Assembly: GCF_010015445.1 (NCBI RefSeq) | Contig: NC_053126.1 | Location: forward strand, 8,772,249-8,836,248 | Length of the DNA stretch: 64,000 nt | Source of the DNA: Perca fluviatilis | Taxonomy: Eukaryota; Chordata; Actinopteri; Perciformes; Percidae | Direction: 5' to 3' | In this document: piece after piece, positions 1 to 11,800 of the stretch | Layout of the letters: each line of letters opens with the position of its first letter | Position numbering within the stretch: the first letter of the stretch is position 1 | Position numbers and translations under genes: made by a program | Notes under the pieces: model-generated | What the model was told of the DNA's origin: nothing | The model's input: only the letters and a program-made list of their open reading frames with translations | Databases searched by the model: none

Positions 1-632
1 ATTATGTACAAGAAATAGCCCCTTTCTTGCCTGCAGTCTCTGGCCTTCGTTTTTTTTTTGTAAATGTGTGCTTCAGTATCACTTTTCTTTTAAGCTATAA
101 ATGTTTATCAATACTTAATATAATGTAACATAAGGAGACCTTGTTTTCCAGGTAACATACAAATAGGACTATACCCATCTCAGTGCCACTACTCACATGC
201 ACAAACATTTTGTCTGCTCTTTTAGACGGTTACTTAAAATGAAAGAAATAACAGTACTGCAAATTCCAATGTGGAATTCCACAGCAAGAACTACATTTTA
301 CACCCAGGCATAAAGTGGCTATTTTGTCTCCAAACAAGCAACTTGCAAAGAGAGGTGCCAAAGGGAAAAAAACTAGACAAAAGGACCAGTGTCAGGGATT
401 CAAGAATTAACTATAAATTTGGAGCAGATAAGACTTAGTTTGTAGGTCACATTTACACTGATCCAGACAAACATTTAACACAGTATGCATAGTATTTCCA
501 TTTCTGGAAAGTAAATTCAAACTAAAGTATTTCACCACTTTTTAGTCATTAAATCTCAAACCGAGAGAAAAAGTGTTATTGCTATGTTTTTAGAAAGTAA
601 ACAAGATGAGCAAACTTTAAATGCAAAACAGT
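1..632. other. no gene recognised; flank beyond jpt2 3' end
   Basis: I see no exon with recognisable protein similarity here. The stretch is AT-rich. It lies just past a candidate minus-strand polyadenylation signal for jpt2, so it is intergenic or an extended jpt2 3' UTR. A 149-codon open frame starting at 584 on the plus strand has no family resemblance and overlaps the jpt2 3' UTR, so I do not treat it as a gene. Confidence 0.5.
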
Positions 633-1788
633 TTTATTGCAATACACAGGATCTTCTTCTGCTGTGCTCATTGCCTGCCAGGCACATCAACACACTGGGG
701 ACAGGCTGGCACCAGAATACCATGAATGTGCATCGTGAAGTGAGTGAAAAGGTGATTATCAATGAGCCCACCTGGACTCAGGTAGGCCACGCGCTGGTCC
801 AGAGTTCACTTATCTTCAGCCGTTTTAATTTAAAACATAAACAGAGGCCTACCCCAAGCAAAAAAGGCATGTTCTCAGATAAAGCAAGCAATGACGACAA
901 AGCAGAGAAGTACCTGCACAATACATCCGCATACAATCAAAATGGAATTTTCTTTAAGGAAGCAGAAACATTTGGGAGTCAACAATTGCATTCATCTTTG
1001 TTTCAAAGTAAATTTTTGGCATCTATCCTTTAACAGACTTTGAGTTCTGAAAGCAGATCATGAATGTTGGACACGTTGAAATGAAGGGATAATTCATGAG
1101 GAGTTCAACACTATTATTTAGTAAAATTGACAGGTTTTATGTAGTCATCCAATCAGGATCCAGCAACATAAAAGGTGGCACTAGTGGAACTCCCTGAAAC
1201 ATTATACATTGGTGAGAAGATCTATTCACCCCCTTCTGATTGAAGGCCGACACATTAAGGATTTAAAATGAGCACCTTGAAATTTGAGCAAATGTCTGAT
1301 TTTTTTACTCAAGGATTTTCGTTTCACATCAATCACTGTTTAAAGCTGAACATTGTACAAGCACTCGGATGTCTTAACCACACTTGAGATGCAAAAACGT
1401 TTTCAAAATGACAAACTGTGCCTTAAACCAAACTACATCTACAAACAAACGGTGAAATTAGTAACCACAATACTGAGATTGATAGTGTCACAGTTAAAGT
1501 GATTAGGTAATAGCGAGCCTGTTGATTGGTGATTGAATGATCGCAGGTTTCATTGAAGGACAATATGACGAATTGGACAAAGAGCTGGAAACCAGAAATA
1601 GGGCTCAAAGTGCATGAAGTTGAGGACAACATATTTGAATAGGAATCTGGTGAGAAGAACAAAAAATCCTGCTCTGTGTTTAGATGTACAGGTGAAATAA
1701 CCGTGGGGTGTTGGAATGAAAGAAGATTAACAGGGGAGCAGACAAGGCGCGTATGGACACAAACAAGAGTAGAGGTGCGTTCAGCTGA
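633..1788 (-). other. jpt2: jpt2 3' UTR with candidate poly(A) signal
   Basis: This minus-strand stretch follows the jpt2 stop codon at 1789. A canonical AATAAA is read on the minus strand at 638-633, and no coding exon is recognisable between. The exact cleavage site cannot be seen. The UTR length of about 1.1 kb is inferred from the signal. Confidence 0.55.
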
Positions 1789-4311
1789 TCAGTAGAATAC
1801 CACACTAGACTTTCCTCCAGGGGGGTTGAGAACCCTGTTGTGAGAGCGAGGCTTGGGTCCAAGATGAGGCTCGTGGTTCTTCAGCTCACCAGTCACCTCT
1901 TTCTCAACAGGAGGTGAAGAAGAGAAAGAAGGGGACTGGGGCTTGGGCTCAGGCTCTTGAGGGGCCGAGACAACAGCAGGCTCTTCTTTGGCTGGCATGG
2001 GAGCTGGGGGGGCAGCTTCCACCTTCCCTTCAGGTTGGCTGACCTTGGCTTCAAGTGCTTGAACAGGAAGAATAAATAAATAAATTAAGAGCCTTACAGA
2101 AATGCCAGAATAGAATTTTATCCTAAAAGTAACACTAAGAAAAAGAAGACCTAACTATTTTCTAATGCCTGTGATCTACATAACAAGACTCTTGAACAGA
2201 GGTACTTTCAAAGCTACAGTGAGTAGGAAGACTCAGTATAAAACAAATTCCCCCCAAAAAGATTTCACATGGACATTTTCCTTTATGTAACTTACATGGT
2301 GATGATTCAGGTCCCACACTTAGATTGTCCTGTAAAATAAATAAAGAATATCGATATAGCATAGTACCGCAATATTTTCCATGGCAATACTGTATCGATA
2401 CACGGATGCAAAGTATCGATCTTTTATTATATAAATTACACATGAGAATTTAACGTTTTGGTACTAGAATAATAAAATTGCTTTTTCAGCCCACTAGATG
2501 GAAAACTGAAAGGAGATGAATTAACAGCAAAATGCATTTTTCTCTCTTTTTTTATTTAGATAAAACATGTTGACAGTTTTCCTTTGGGGACATTTGAAGT
2601 TGGGAAAAGGGTAATAAATTGCAATATATCGCAGAATATCGCAATGTGTTTAAAATCGCAATAATATTGTATCATGACAAAAGTGTTGTAATATCGAATC
2701 GTGGGGCCTCTGGTGATTCCCACCCCTAGTAAATCACTGAAAAGACTTAACACTTCTTCATGCTACTAGAATAAAGCTAAAGCAGCTGCTCAAATTCTGG
2801 AAAACAGTGCAACTTCCACGACCAAGGGTCCTATCTAACCCCTATATGTGCTGCATTCCTGCAGTGGCGTGGCCACCGGAGCAATCACGGCCACTCAAGA
2901 CAACGCTTGTGATTCCACCAGCCACGACACACAGCGTCTCCCAGAAGAGGCTCTCTGCTCCGCTAAAAATACACGCTAGGTCTATTTTTGATGGAGCAGC
3001 GGGTGTCGCACAGGCCAGGCAGGAAGTGGATGGAACAGCTAGAGCATTCGGTCATTTTCAAAATAAACACTGTGCAGACTACTGTTCGCGTATCACATCA
3101 CTAGTACACCATTTTAACTAAAACACAGCGACAAGTCGTTGATCCAGGTTGTTCATAACTGGACTAAATGAACGAAACCATTAAACTACTACTTCTTCCT
3201 TTCCAGGCTGCAAGTGGACAGTTGTATGTAATACAAACACCATCACCAACCTCAACATGTTTACAGAAAACCTTTAGGTTTGGTCTCAGGAGTCTAAGCA
3301 AACAATACTCTGGTTGCACAAACACTATTGACCCATGGGGAAGACAGATTGATATTGGACCGTAACTGCACAGTGGTAAGTAGACAAATATTATACATAC
3401 ATACATACATACATACATACATACATACATACATAAAAATAAACAAAAAAGTAAAATCCAAAAGTCTAAGTGGAATATAAAATGTAGGTGCATGGCCTAC
3501 CTTTGGCTTATTTGGGTGGCTTCGGTTCTGGCTTTGAGCAGGTGCACTCTCCGCAGCACCGAATATGTTGCTGGATGGTCCACCAGGAGGTTTGGGTCTC
3601 TGTTGCCGAGCTGGAGGTTCAGGTTCCCCAAATATTCCGCTAGTCTTCCCACCTACATAAAAAGTATTAAAGGTGTTTGTTAAGTTTTGAAGCAGTGACA
3701 GCGTCATCATGACACTTTTGATTGGCTAGTGGACTGCACTGTGCATTTGGTGGTCCTGCAGATGTATGACACTGTGGCTGAATCTACTCTATGGTTATGA
3801 GATTAAGAAATAGATTGACATTGGAATGGTGCTTTTTCATGGCCGGCCCCCCCCCCACCACCACCATACCATGCACATAAGAAAATTATAGTGTCCCATA
3901 CTGTACTCATTCTACAGTGGCAGCAATTCACTGACCATTTAAGGGATGCCAATGCCACAGTGAAAATAAGCAGATATGGCAGTCAGGGTGACTCGGCAAT
4001 CCCTGTCTGAAAACTCAGACCCTTTTTCAATACTCAATGACAACAACCTGAACAAAATTATAAACGCAACACTCAAAGATCTAAGACTTTTTCTATGTAC
4101 ACAAAAAGCTTACTTCTCTCAAATATTGTTCACAAATCTGTGTTAGTGATCACTTCTCCTTGTGGCATATCAAGATGCTGATTAGACAGCATTGGTTATT
4201 GCACTAGTGTGCCTTAGGCTGGCCACAAAACGTGCAGTTTTACTGTATTGGTAAAGTGCTAAATGCCATCGAAATGTGAGCATTTGCCTACTCAAGTCGG
4301 TTACAGCGATG

Positions 4312-4378
<67 letters not shown>

Positions 4379-6407
4379 GTTTTCGGACCTGGCCCCCACA
4401 CCCCAATACAGTAAAACTGCACATTTTAGAGTGGCCTTTTATTCTGGCCAGCCTAAGGCACATCTGTGCAATAATCATGCTGTCTAATCAGCATTTTGAT
4501 ATGCCACACCTGTAGGGGTGTGAATCACCAGAGGCCTTACGATACGATATCATCATAATACTTATATCACGATACGATATTATTGTGGTTTTAAACATAT
4601 TGCAATATTCTGCGATATATTGTAATTCAATAACTTTTTTCCAACCTCAAATTTTTCCCAATTTCAAATTATGTCCCCAAAAAGAAACTCCAATCCAAAG
4701 AAATCTGTTATATCTAAAAAAAAAAAAAAAGATACATTTCTCTGTTTATTCATCTCACTTCAATTGTATTGCTGCAAAATCAGATTGTCAAGCAGACAAA
4801 CTGACCAACACATATACATATAATAAAAGATCGATACTTGGCGTCTGTGTATCGATACAGTACTGCCACAGAAAATATTGCGATACTATGCTGTATCAAT
4901 TTTTTTCCCCACCCCTACACATCTGTGAGGTGGATGGATTATCTCAGCAAAGGAGAAGTGCTCACTAACACAGATTTAGACAATTGTGAACAATATTTGA
5001 GAGAAACAAGTCTTTTGTGTACTTAGAAAACATCTTAGATCTTTGACTTCAACTCATCAAAAATGGGGGCAAAAACAAGTGTTGCGTTTATAATTTTGTT
5101 CAGTGTACAACTGAAAATATACTTGACTATACCATATTTTACCAGGATTACATCCATGTAGACAACCGTGAAAGTGTATACTGTAATTATCACATCATAG
5201 TAACAGTTTTCACACCCTGTTTTTTACTGGCCTGCCTCTGCACATCAAGCCCCGACAAGCTGGTCTGACCTGGAGGATTGGAGCGTTTGGGTACACACTG
5301 GGACTCCTCTGCTGGAGCAAAAACTTTAGAGGCCATCTTATTAGGTCTTCTTGATGCTGCAGAGTCATCTTCATATCCACCAAACAGGTTACTGGAGCCA
5401 CCTCCAGGAGGCTGCAACACCCTGCAGGAGATGAAAGATTACAGTACCATTTTTGTAGGATCCTATACAATGTATTTATCCAAGTCTAATTTTAATCAAT
5501 TACCCTGCGCAGGCCCTGGCAAAGACAGACTTCAAATAGAGATAGATGATTTTCACCGGTTTACTTGGAATCATAAAAGTAAACACGTCAAAATTAAAGA
5601 GTGGACAATAGCTAATGTATTAAGAGAACCGTTGAGTCTTAGTTTCAGGTAAACTGAACGGTAAGAAACAGTCATTTTGCACTCTAACACACAAAGAGGA
5701 CAAATAGAAATCAGAAGGTAACTTGGGTATAAATATGGTATGCTACAGAACATCCGACAACTTGAGCCAACGCAGCCAAATGACAGGTTATTTGATTATA
5801 TATATATATATCGGGAATGGTGCCATACGTCTGAAAACTCTAGCTTGTTAGAATTGACGCTATAGTTTCTCAACATACGTGAACTGTACTATTTAGCGGA
5901 GCTGACGCTTTCGAGTCAGTAAGAAGAAACTGAATCTGACCTAGAACAATCTGGCCGCAACGCCGTTGTTGTCGAGTACAAAGAAGAGCAGTGAGTGGCT
6001 TTCGAACACTTCCGCAGGCGCAGCGGACAACGCCTGGTCGGTTAGCTTTAAAGCTAATTCTTGACTCTTAAGTTTGCTAACGCAAGACAACTCAAACTAA
6101 GCTAGCTCGAGTTGAGCGCCAACACAGATGTTTGGCTTAGCGATGTGCTAGCTTTATGTTTGAAGGCATTAGCAGAAAAAGTGATGGTGCAAAAAGCTAC
6201 GAAAGCTCCTGTCATATAGCTAATGTTAACGTTAACCTACGTTAAGATAACTAACATTAGCTAGCTGACCGAGCGACTGCCTACCCTCGAAGTAAGACAA
6301 TGTTGGCCATTTCTTACACAGATAACCAAGCTACACGACTATATTATTCACCTTGAACTTGGTTTTGTACCAGTATCCAACCCTTGAAACATGTTTGTCG
6401 AAGTCAT
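1789..6407 (-). CDS. jpt2: Jupiter microtubule-associated homolog 2 (HN1L)
   Basis: Small, probably disordered protein of the HN1/Jupiter family; mammalian JPT2 is reported as a cytosolic NAADP-binding protein acting on endolysosomal calcium channels. Coding exons on the minus strand: 6352-6407, 5270-5421, 3501-3652, 2296-2329 and 1789-2057, all with GT-AG borders; together 663 nt, 220 aa. The start ATG at 6407 gives [11 protein letters not shown], the family N-terminus. Four PPGG modules are visible near residues 23, 68, 91 and 210, each followed by a GxSS/KTS-type stretch, and the protein ends [12 protein letters not shown]. The preceding [17 protein letters not shown] tail is what separates JPT2 from JPT1. 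Exon 4 is only 34 nt and borders a MITE. The gene is head-to-head with cramp1; in human the two are also neighbours. Identity is firm; the small exon 4 is the least certain part. Confidence 0.92.
2340..2728 (-). mobile_element. hAT-like MITE in jpt2 intron 3, copy 1
   Basis: This segment is a diverged copy, in opposite orientation, of the element at 4513-4917. Both share stretches such as GTATCGATACAC and a CGATA/ATATCG-rich body. One end is intact (CACCCCTA at 2721-2728, the complement of TAGGGGTG). The end near 2340 has lost the TAGGGGTG terminus. It ends about 10 nt upstream of the acceptor of jpt2 exon 4. Confidence 0.7.
3393..3436. repeat. (ATAC)n microsatellite
   Basis: About eleven tandem ATAC/CATA tetranucleotide units lie in jpt2 intron 3, roughly 65 bp beyond the donor of exon 3. 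Confidence 0.95.
4315..4375. repeat. (AG)n microsatellite
   Basis: About 30 uninterrupted AG dinucleotides sit at the centre of the foldback element at 4043-5107. Confidence 0.97.
4513..4917 (+). mobile_element. hAT-like MITE, copy 2, nested in a Tc1-like element
   Basis: A 405-bp element with terminal TAGGGGTG and CACCCCTA. It is flanked by near-identical 8-bp repeats, CACACCTG (4505-4512) and CACATCTG (4918-4925), as expected of hAT-type insertion. The body is rich in CGATA/TATCG. There is no coding capacity. It interrupts the right arm of the older Tc1-like foldback, so its insertion is younger. Confidence 0.8.
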
Positions 6408-8823
6408 AGTGGGTTTTGAGCCTTCAAGTTTCCGAAGACAACTTCGTCAGTTTGCCAACTGGACTGGAGAAAGTTCCTCCTGTTTGCGCATGCCCAGCAA
6501 AACTCCGTGGTGAAGAATTTAAATCCACCCAAGGATGACGAATATAACTGGTCCACTGTCAATCTGATGCGGTGCGCTCGTTTCATTTCACCTGGTACAC
6601 CTCAAGAAAAGATTGATTACGTATCCATTGCGTGAAGTATTTTGAGACAAAATTGTTCTTTGGAAACAACAGTACTGAAGCCACTGATTTGTGTGTTACA
6701 TACTTTAGCACATGCAATATTTTAAACATGTCGTATAGAATGTAAACGAATAACTCCGCCCTGCTGGTCTGTCATAGAGCCGATGCACTTTGTGACAACG
6801 GTGGCGCCCATATGGTCTGAACAAAAGCAACGTGGGCTTAATCTAAGATTTGGTACTGTAACTGTTATTGAATTAAAAGCAATTTGTACCATATTTTGTG
6901 TGCTTTCTAGTTGGCGCGTTGTAAGCCAATGTTTTGTTGCCAGCCCTAAATATCAGATTGATTCCGCTAGCCGGTTGTTTTTCGGCGTACGCCAGGATAA
7001 AATTCTACTGCAGCCTCTGTGTTCCGCCTATTGATTTGATCGTCAAAATGTCAATCACTTTCTGGGCGTAATTTATTTTTAGAGTGCCAAAAACCTCAAT
7101 TGCATTGATCAAATCTTGTTGAAATAACCCTTTATTACTGAGCAAAATGTTAGATTATTTAAGAGTGAAACTGGCTTAAACTTTAAAAAACACATATTGG
7201 AAAACGTATCCGGCATGACAGGAAAAGAATGGCAATTGGTCTATCGCAGGGTTTCTCTCACTAACAATTGGCGGAGCATCTGTCAATCAAAATCTAACCG
7301 TCGTCCTCGTGTATTTCTGACCAATCATAGGATTTGTTTTTGAGTTGTAGTGGGCGTGCCTAAACGCGTGTACAATCGAACCGCAGGAACTGTCATCTGT
7401 AACAAGCTGGACGGCTGCCGTCAGCTAGGAATGCTAGCCTGTGTTTCGATTGGTAATACCAACAACAGGCTTACACTTCAGGTAATTCCTAAACTTTGAA
7501 TAATGTTATCCATCTAACAAACTGTTTGAGGCTCTGCGTAAATTACTAATTATGTTACAAGCAGGGTTTGCAACGTTATTGCTTGTTTGACTGCAGTAGC
7601 GTTGGCTAGCCAACAACAGCAGCCATGCTAGGTACCACGTTATGTATGGAGACAACTCTTGGATGCATGTAATAGTTTATTACGACGAAGTTAACGACAA
7701 CTGTTAGTATAAATAGCATGCTTATTATTAACTATTAACGTTACCACGTTGCACTTTTAGAGTAATGTCAACCTTCTAGTATTATACTAAACCAGTGGTT
7801 AGACTACTCACTAGGACAGGGTCAATAATATAACTGTGAAATCAGTGTTATGCTGTAAGATTTTAGATTAACATTAAGATACGGTGAAACGATATTTTGA
7901 CGTTGAGTATAGATTAAATTATAGTTACATTCATATTTTAACATTACAATGACTTGAAGTTGTAAGATACCAAGGAGCGCAAATAAACTTTACTAGTTTA
8001 GGGCTCTCAGTTTTAGATAAGTTATACTTTGTGGCTGATGGGATCTGGGATTTAGCGTTTCGATTACACACAATTTAAGGCTGTGAGGGAATGTAGAAAG
8101 GGGTCCCTCGTCATTTTCATACTCAAGCTATCATGTACAATTCACCTTTTTTGTTTGTTGTGTGTAGCTTTCTCTTGCTGTCATCCCTCTGCGCTGCCAC
8201 ACTCCTGATTGTTCAAAAATAAATAGATTAGTGGATAACAATTATAACAATCGAGCAAACATAATATTATAAATTCTATCATGTTTACACATTATAACAC
8301 TGTTTTAAAAATGTAATACTTCAGGTCTTAATGTGCGCCGGGCACTTACAGCCTGGTTATGGCTTTGATGTATAAGTATTTGTATGAGGCGATAATGTTA
8401 TAGCTGTGCAAATAGAGTGTATTGTCACAAAGCCTTACAATTGCAGGATGTATATGAAATACATTGTTTTGCAAACCTCATTTCTAAAGGCGATGGTGAC
8501 GTAGTGACAACCAAAGTCCACTTGCATACAGGTTAATAAAACTATCTTATCAATTCAGATGAGCTCAACTGACATATGCTACAATACTTTCTAATTCACT
8601 GCATGCAGTAAAGATATATCTTATTTGCCTGTGGTTTTATAGTTGTATTTCTTGTTGCAAAGAATCATTGAGTAATGTTGTTGCTGATAGAAAACAGTTG
8701 AACTGCGCAGAGAGTTCAGCTCAGTCGAATCAGGAGCAAGAAGAGGGCAGAAAGCGGAGAGAACGGTCTCGGTTTTATTATGCTCAATTTGATCAGTATT
8801 TGCCAATCTAACCGGTCGGACTG
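6408..8823. promoter_or_regulatory. jpt2/cramp1 divergent intergenic region
   Basis: The 2.4 kb between the two divergent start codons carries no recognisable coding exon. A CCAAT box lies near 7320. A possible noncoding cramp1 exon ends near 7480, with the splice-like CTTCAG|GTAATT. Whether one bidirectional promoter serves both genes cannot be told from sequence alone; the spacing between the start codons allows either arrangement. Confidence 0.45.
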
Positions 8824-11800
8824 ATGGTGAAGAGAAAGAAGACGTCGCCTACTAGCGAAGAACACGAAAATGGGTAAAACTATGTTTGAAATAAACACTT
8901 TATTTAGAGGTCGAATGCACCGAGGGGTTTCGTTGTCGTTTCTGCAGGGCGCTAAACTGAAAAGCGCTCGCATTTGAATTTAGTTGAAATTCAGCCTAAA
9001 ATATTGGCCATTTGAGCCGAAAGACACTTGGTAAAACACCGTTGCCACTTACTCAACTATTTTGGTTGTTGAATATAATTTATCTCAAGACGTTAAATGC
9101 ATATATTTGGTGTTGTTTTGTCGGGACTGGAGAGGGGATTTGAAACAAACAGCGGCGGCCATGTTGAGAGACAGAGAACGTCGTCTTTAGAAGTTAATTT
9201 TGCACGCCGCTTTTCTCCTAATGTGACAAATTTTCCCTAAATGTGTTTTGGCAGCATGACACTGGGCTCCAGGGAGGGGATCGGTGTCGATGGGAGGAGG
9301 AATCCGTCCAGAAAGCCCGAGGGTTGCGACGAAGAGGAGAGCGGAGAGCAGGCGAGCGAGGAGCGCAGTACAAAGGGAGACGACGGAGTGGAAATTCTTA
9401 ATCCATCAACCACGGATCTGAGCCCCGGTTCAGCTCCGGTTCTCCCCGCCTCTCCGCCGAACCAAACCGGGCTTGGCTCAAACCAGCATTCCCAGACCTC
9501 AGCGGAGCCCGCCCCTCCGTGTCAAGACCAGCATCATTTTCTCCGATCAAGCGTTCGACCTCCGAGCAAACGCATCCGGAAGGATTCAATCGGCTCGACC
9601 ATTAATGGGCATGGCGGGGCAAAATCGAAAGGTAAGGAATATGACCAGCTCATAGAAACGTGTGTGCATAGGTGGGATTAGCAGGGGGTCTGCCCTCAGC
9701 TGTCACTGTGTATACTGTTATACGGTTACTGTAGTTTGTTTATAAGTGGTGGCTAAACTGATGCTGGTTTTGTTGCTGTTCTCTCTGGGCCACTAGCTGG
9801 GTTGTACTCTGGGTAGATTTTTGGCTGCTCCAACCCAAGTTGCAATACCATCATATGGACCATTTCTGTGGAAAGGAGGAGAGTGGCAGACCAGAACTTC
9901 AATTTAATTGAGATCTGACTATTTAAAATGTCTTGAAAACGTGCCAATATGGCTTTAAAAACACCGGGGCTGTTATGGCTGTCATTATCAAGTGAGTGTA
10001 GACCTCAAGCATGGAAAAGATAGCAGGACCGGAAAGCAGCATTATAAACAGTTGCTCCGCTTTGATTACATTTTTTTAATTTTTTGTCAGCAAATTTTTG
10101 TCAGGATCAACAATTTAATTAATCCATTGATTCAAACATTTTGTGTTTTTGTAATTTTTAAATAAAAAAAAATCATTATGTACAATTTATCCATACATGT
10201 CACCACAAACAATAGTGCTTATGCAACAACCAACTGAAACGCCTTAGTGTTTCATTTTCATTTTTAGCAATTCTAGCTAGAGATAACCTAAGGCTCTCGG
10301 GCTTTACTGACTTTTAAACACAACAAAGGATTTGCCTTTCGATTATTGATCACAAATAATGATAAACACTTAAGATAGATGAGGTGGTGGGGCAGGAGCA
10401 ACAATGTCCAGTATGTTTGAAACTTACACTGATTCTGTTCATTTGAAAGCCTGATATTAAAGTGATACATCACCAACCAAAAACCTACATCTTCCTTACT
10501 CAAGATTTTTTTTCTCACACAGATTTAGTGAGGAATTATTACTTGTTTTAGTGTGTATAATAATGCTTCTCTGTTAATGACAGTATGTCCATTTTTTAAT
10601 GGCTTTTTACATGAATTAGACTCAGATCAGACAAAACATTTACAGTGTATGAGTTGGTGTGCTCTGACAGGTATGACTGGATTTATTTTGTTGTTAGAAA
10701 GAGAGAGGGACTGTGATTTTTTTTCATCAAATTTAGATTGCCCAAGTGTTGACTAGTTGACAGAGGAAGCCCTACTTATTTTGATATGATGCTATATTAG
10801 TGCACATCTATTTTGAAAGAGACATATCAAGGTTAGTACGTGTGACCCACACAGATATTTGTATTTGTAAATTAACACCCATTTTGGCTGAAAATCTACA
10901 TTTGTCTTAAAATAGTGCAGTGCTGCAACAGCAACTGCCTCTGTGCTTGTTAGTGCCTCTGACATTGTGCTTTACGCTGGGGTAAACTCAGCCATAGTAG
11001 AGTTGGTTTTGGACCTATGTACTGTAGACCTGGCCGTAGGGACGGATTGCTTTTCCTGTCTCCTTGCCAGACCTGAACCACAGAAGGGGAAGCTCTGCAG
11101 GTTGTGGGCAGTGTATTGGCAGTGGTTGGCTTTCTGTGCATGCATTTTAACATCTCCCAAACTACTGACTACAATTGTATTTTTCTTTCCATGCCATACA
11201 AAACAACCAAGGCAGTCAACTAAAACATTTGGCTCAATCCTTTTTCATTCTGATATTAAATTTGTGTTTTTTCACTGAATGTTTCTTGACTGATGCATTT
11301 GTGGGCTCTGTGTAACACAGGGGTAGAGAATGGCTCGTCCTCTCAGGGGACAGTGGGACAGTCAGGGCCTGTGTCAGGCTCCACGGGGGGAGTGTCGAAG
11401 GCCTCCAAGGGCCAAGGGTCTGCTGAGAAGGAGGAGCAATCTGGTAACCAGAAGAGGGCCCGTCGGCAGTGGGAATCTTGGAGCACAGAGGACAAAAACA
11501 GCTTTTTTGAGGGGCTCTACGAGGTAAAGGGTAGAACCAAATAGTTTCAAAATGGGCACTAGTGTATGTGGCACAAAGTGTTGGCATTTATCTTTGACAT
11601 CTTATACTCACCTCTAACTACTCTGGTTTCCAGCATGGGAAGGATTTTGAGGCTATCCAGAACAACATTGCAATGAAGTATAAGAAAAGAGGCAAGCCAG
11701 CCAACATGGTGAAGAACAAGGAGCAGGTTCGCCACTTTTACTACCGGACCTGGCACAAGATCTCTAAACACATTGACTTTGCCAATGGTGAGCTGTCGGG

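Larger units (their letters stand above)
4043..5107. mobile_element. Tc1-like foldback MITE, nested
   Basis: Outer ends are inverted copies: CTGAACAAAATTATAAACGC near 4049 pairs with its complement ending near 5103. Long arms pair inward, including CAGTTTTACTGTATTGG at 4236-4252 against its complement at 4403-4419, around an (AG)n core. The arm sequence resembles the ends of Tc1-like elements common in fish, recalled rather than searched. No transposase frame is present. The right arm is interrupted by the separate MITE at 4513-4917. The whole lies in jpt2 intron 2. Confidence 0.75.

Noticed and set aside
584..1033. 149-codon open frame on the plus strand
   Set aside because: It overlaps the presumed jpt2 3' UTR on the other strand, shows no family resemblance and has no supporting splice context.
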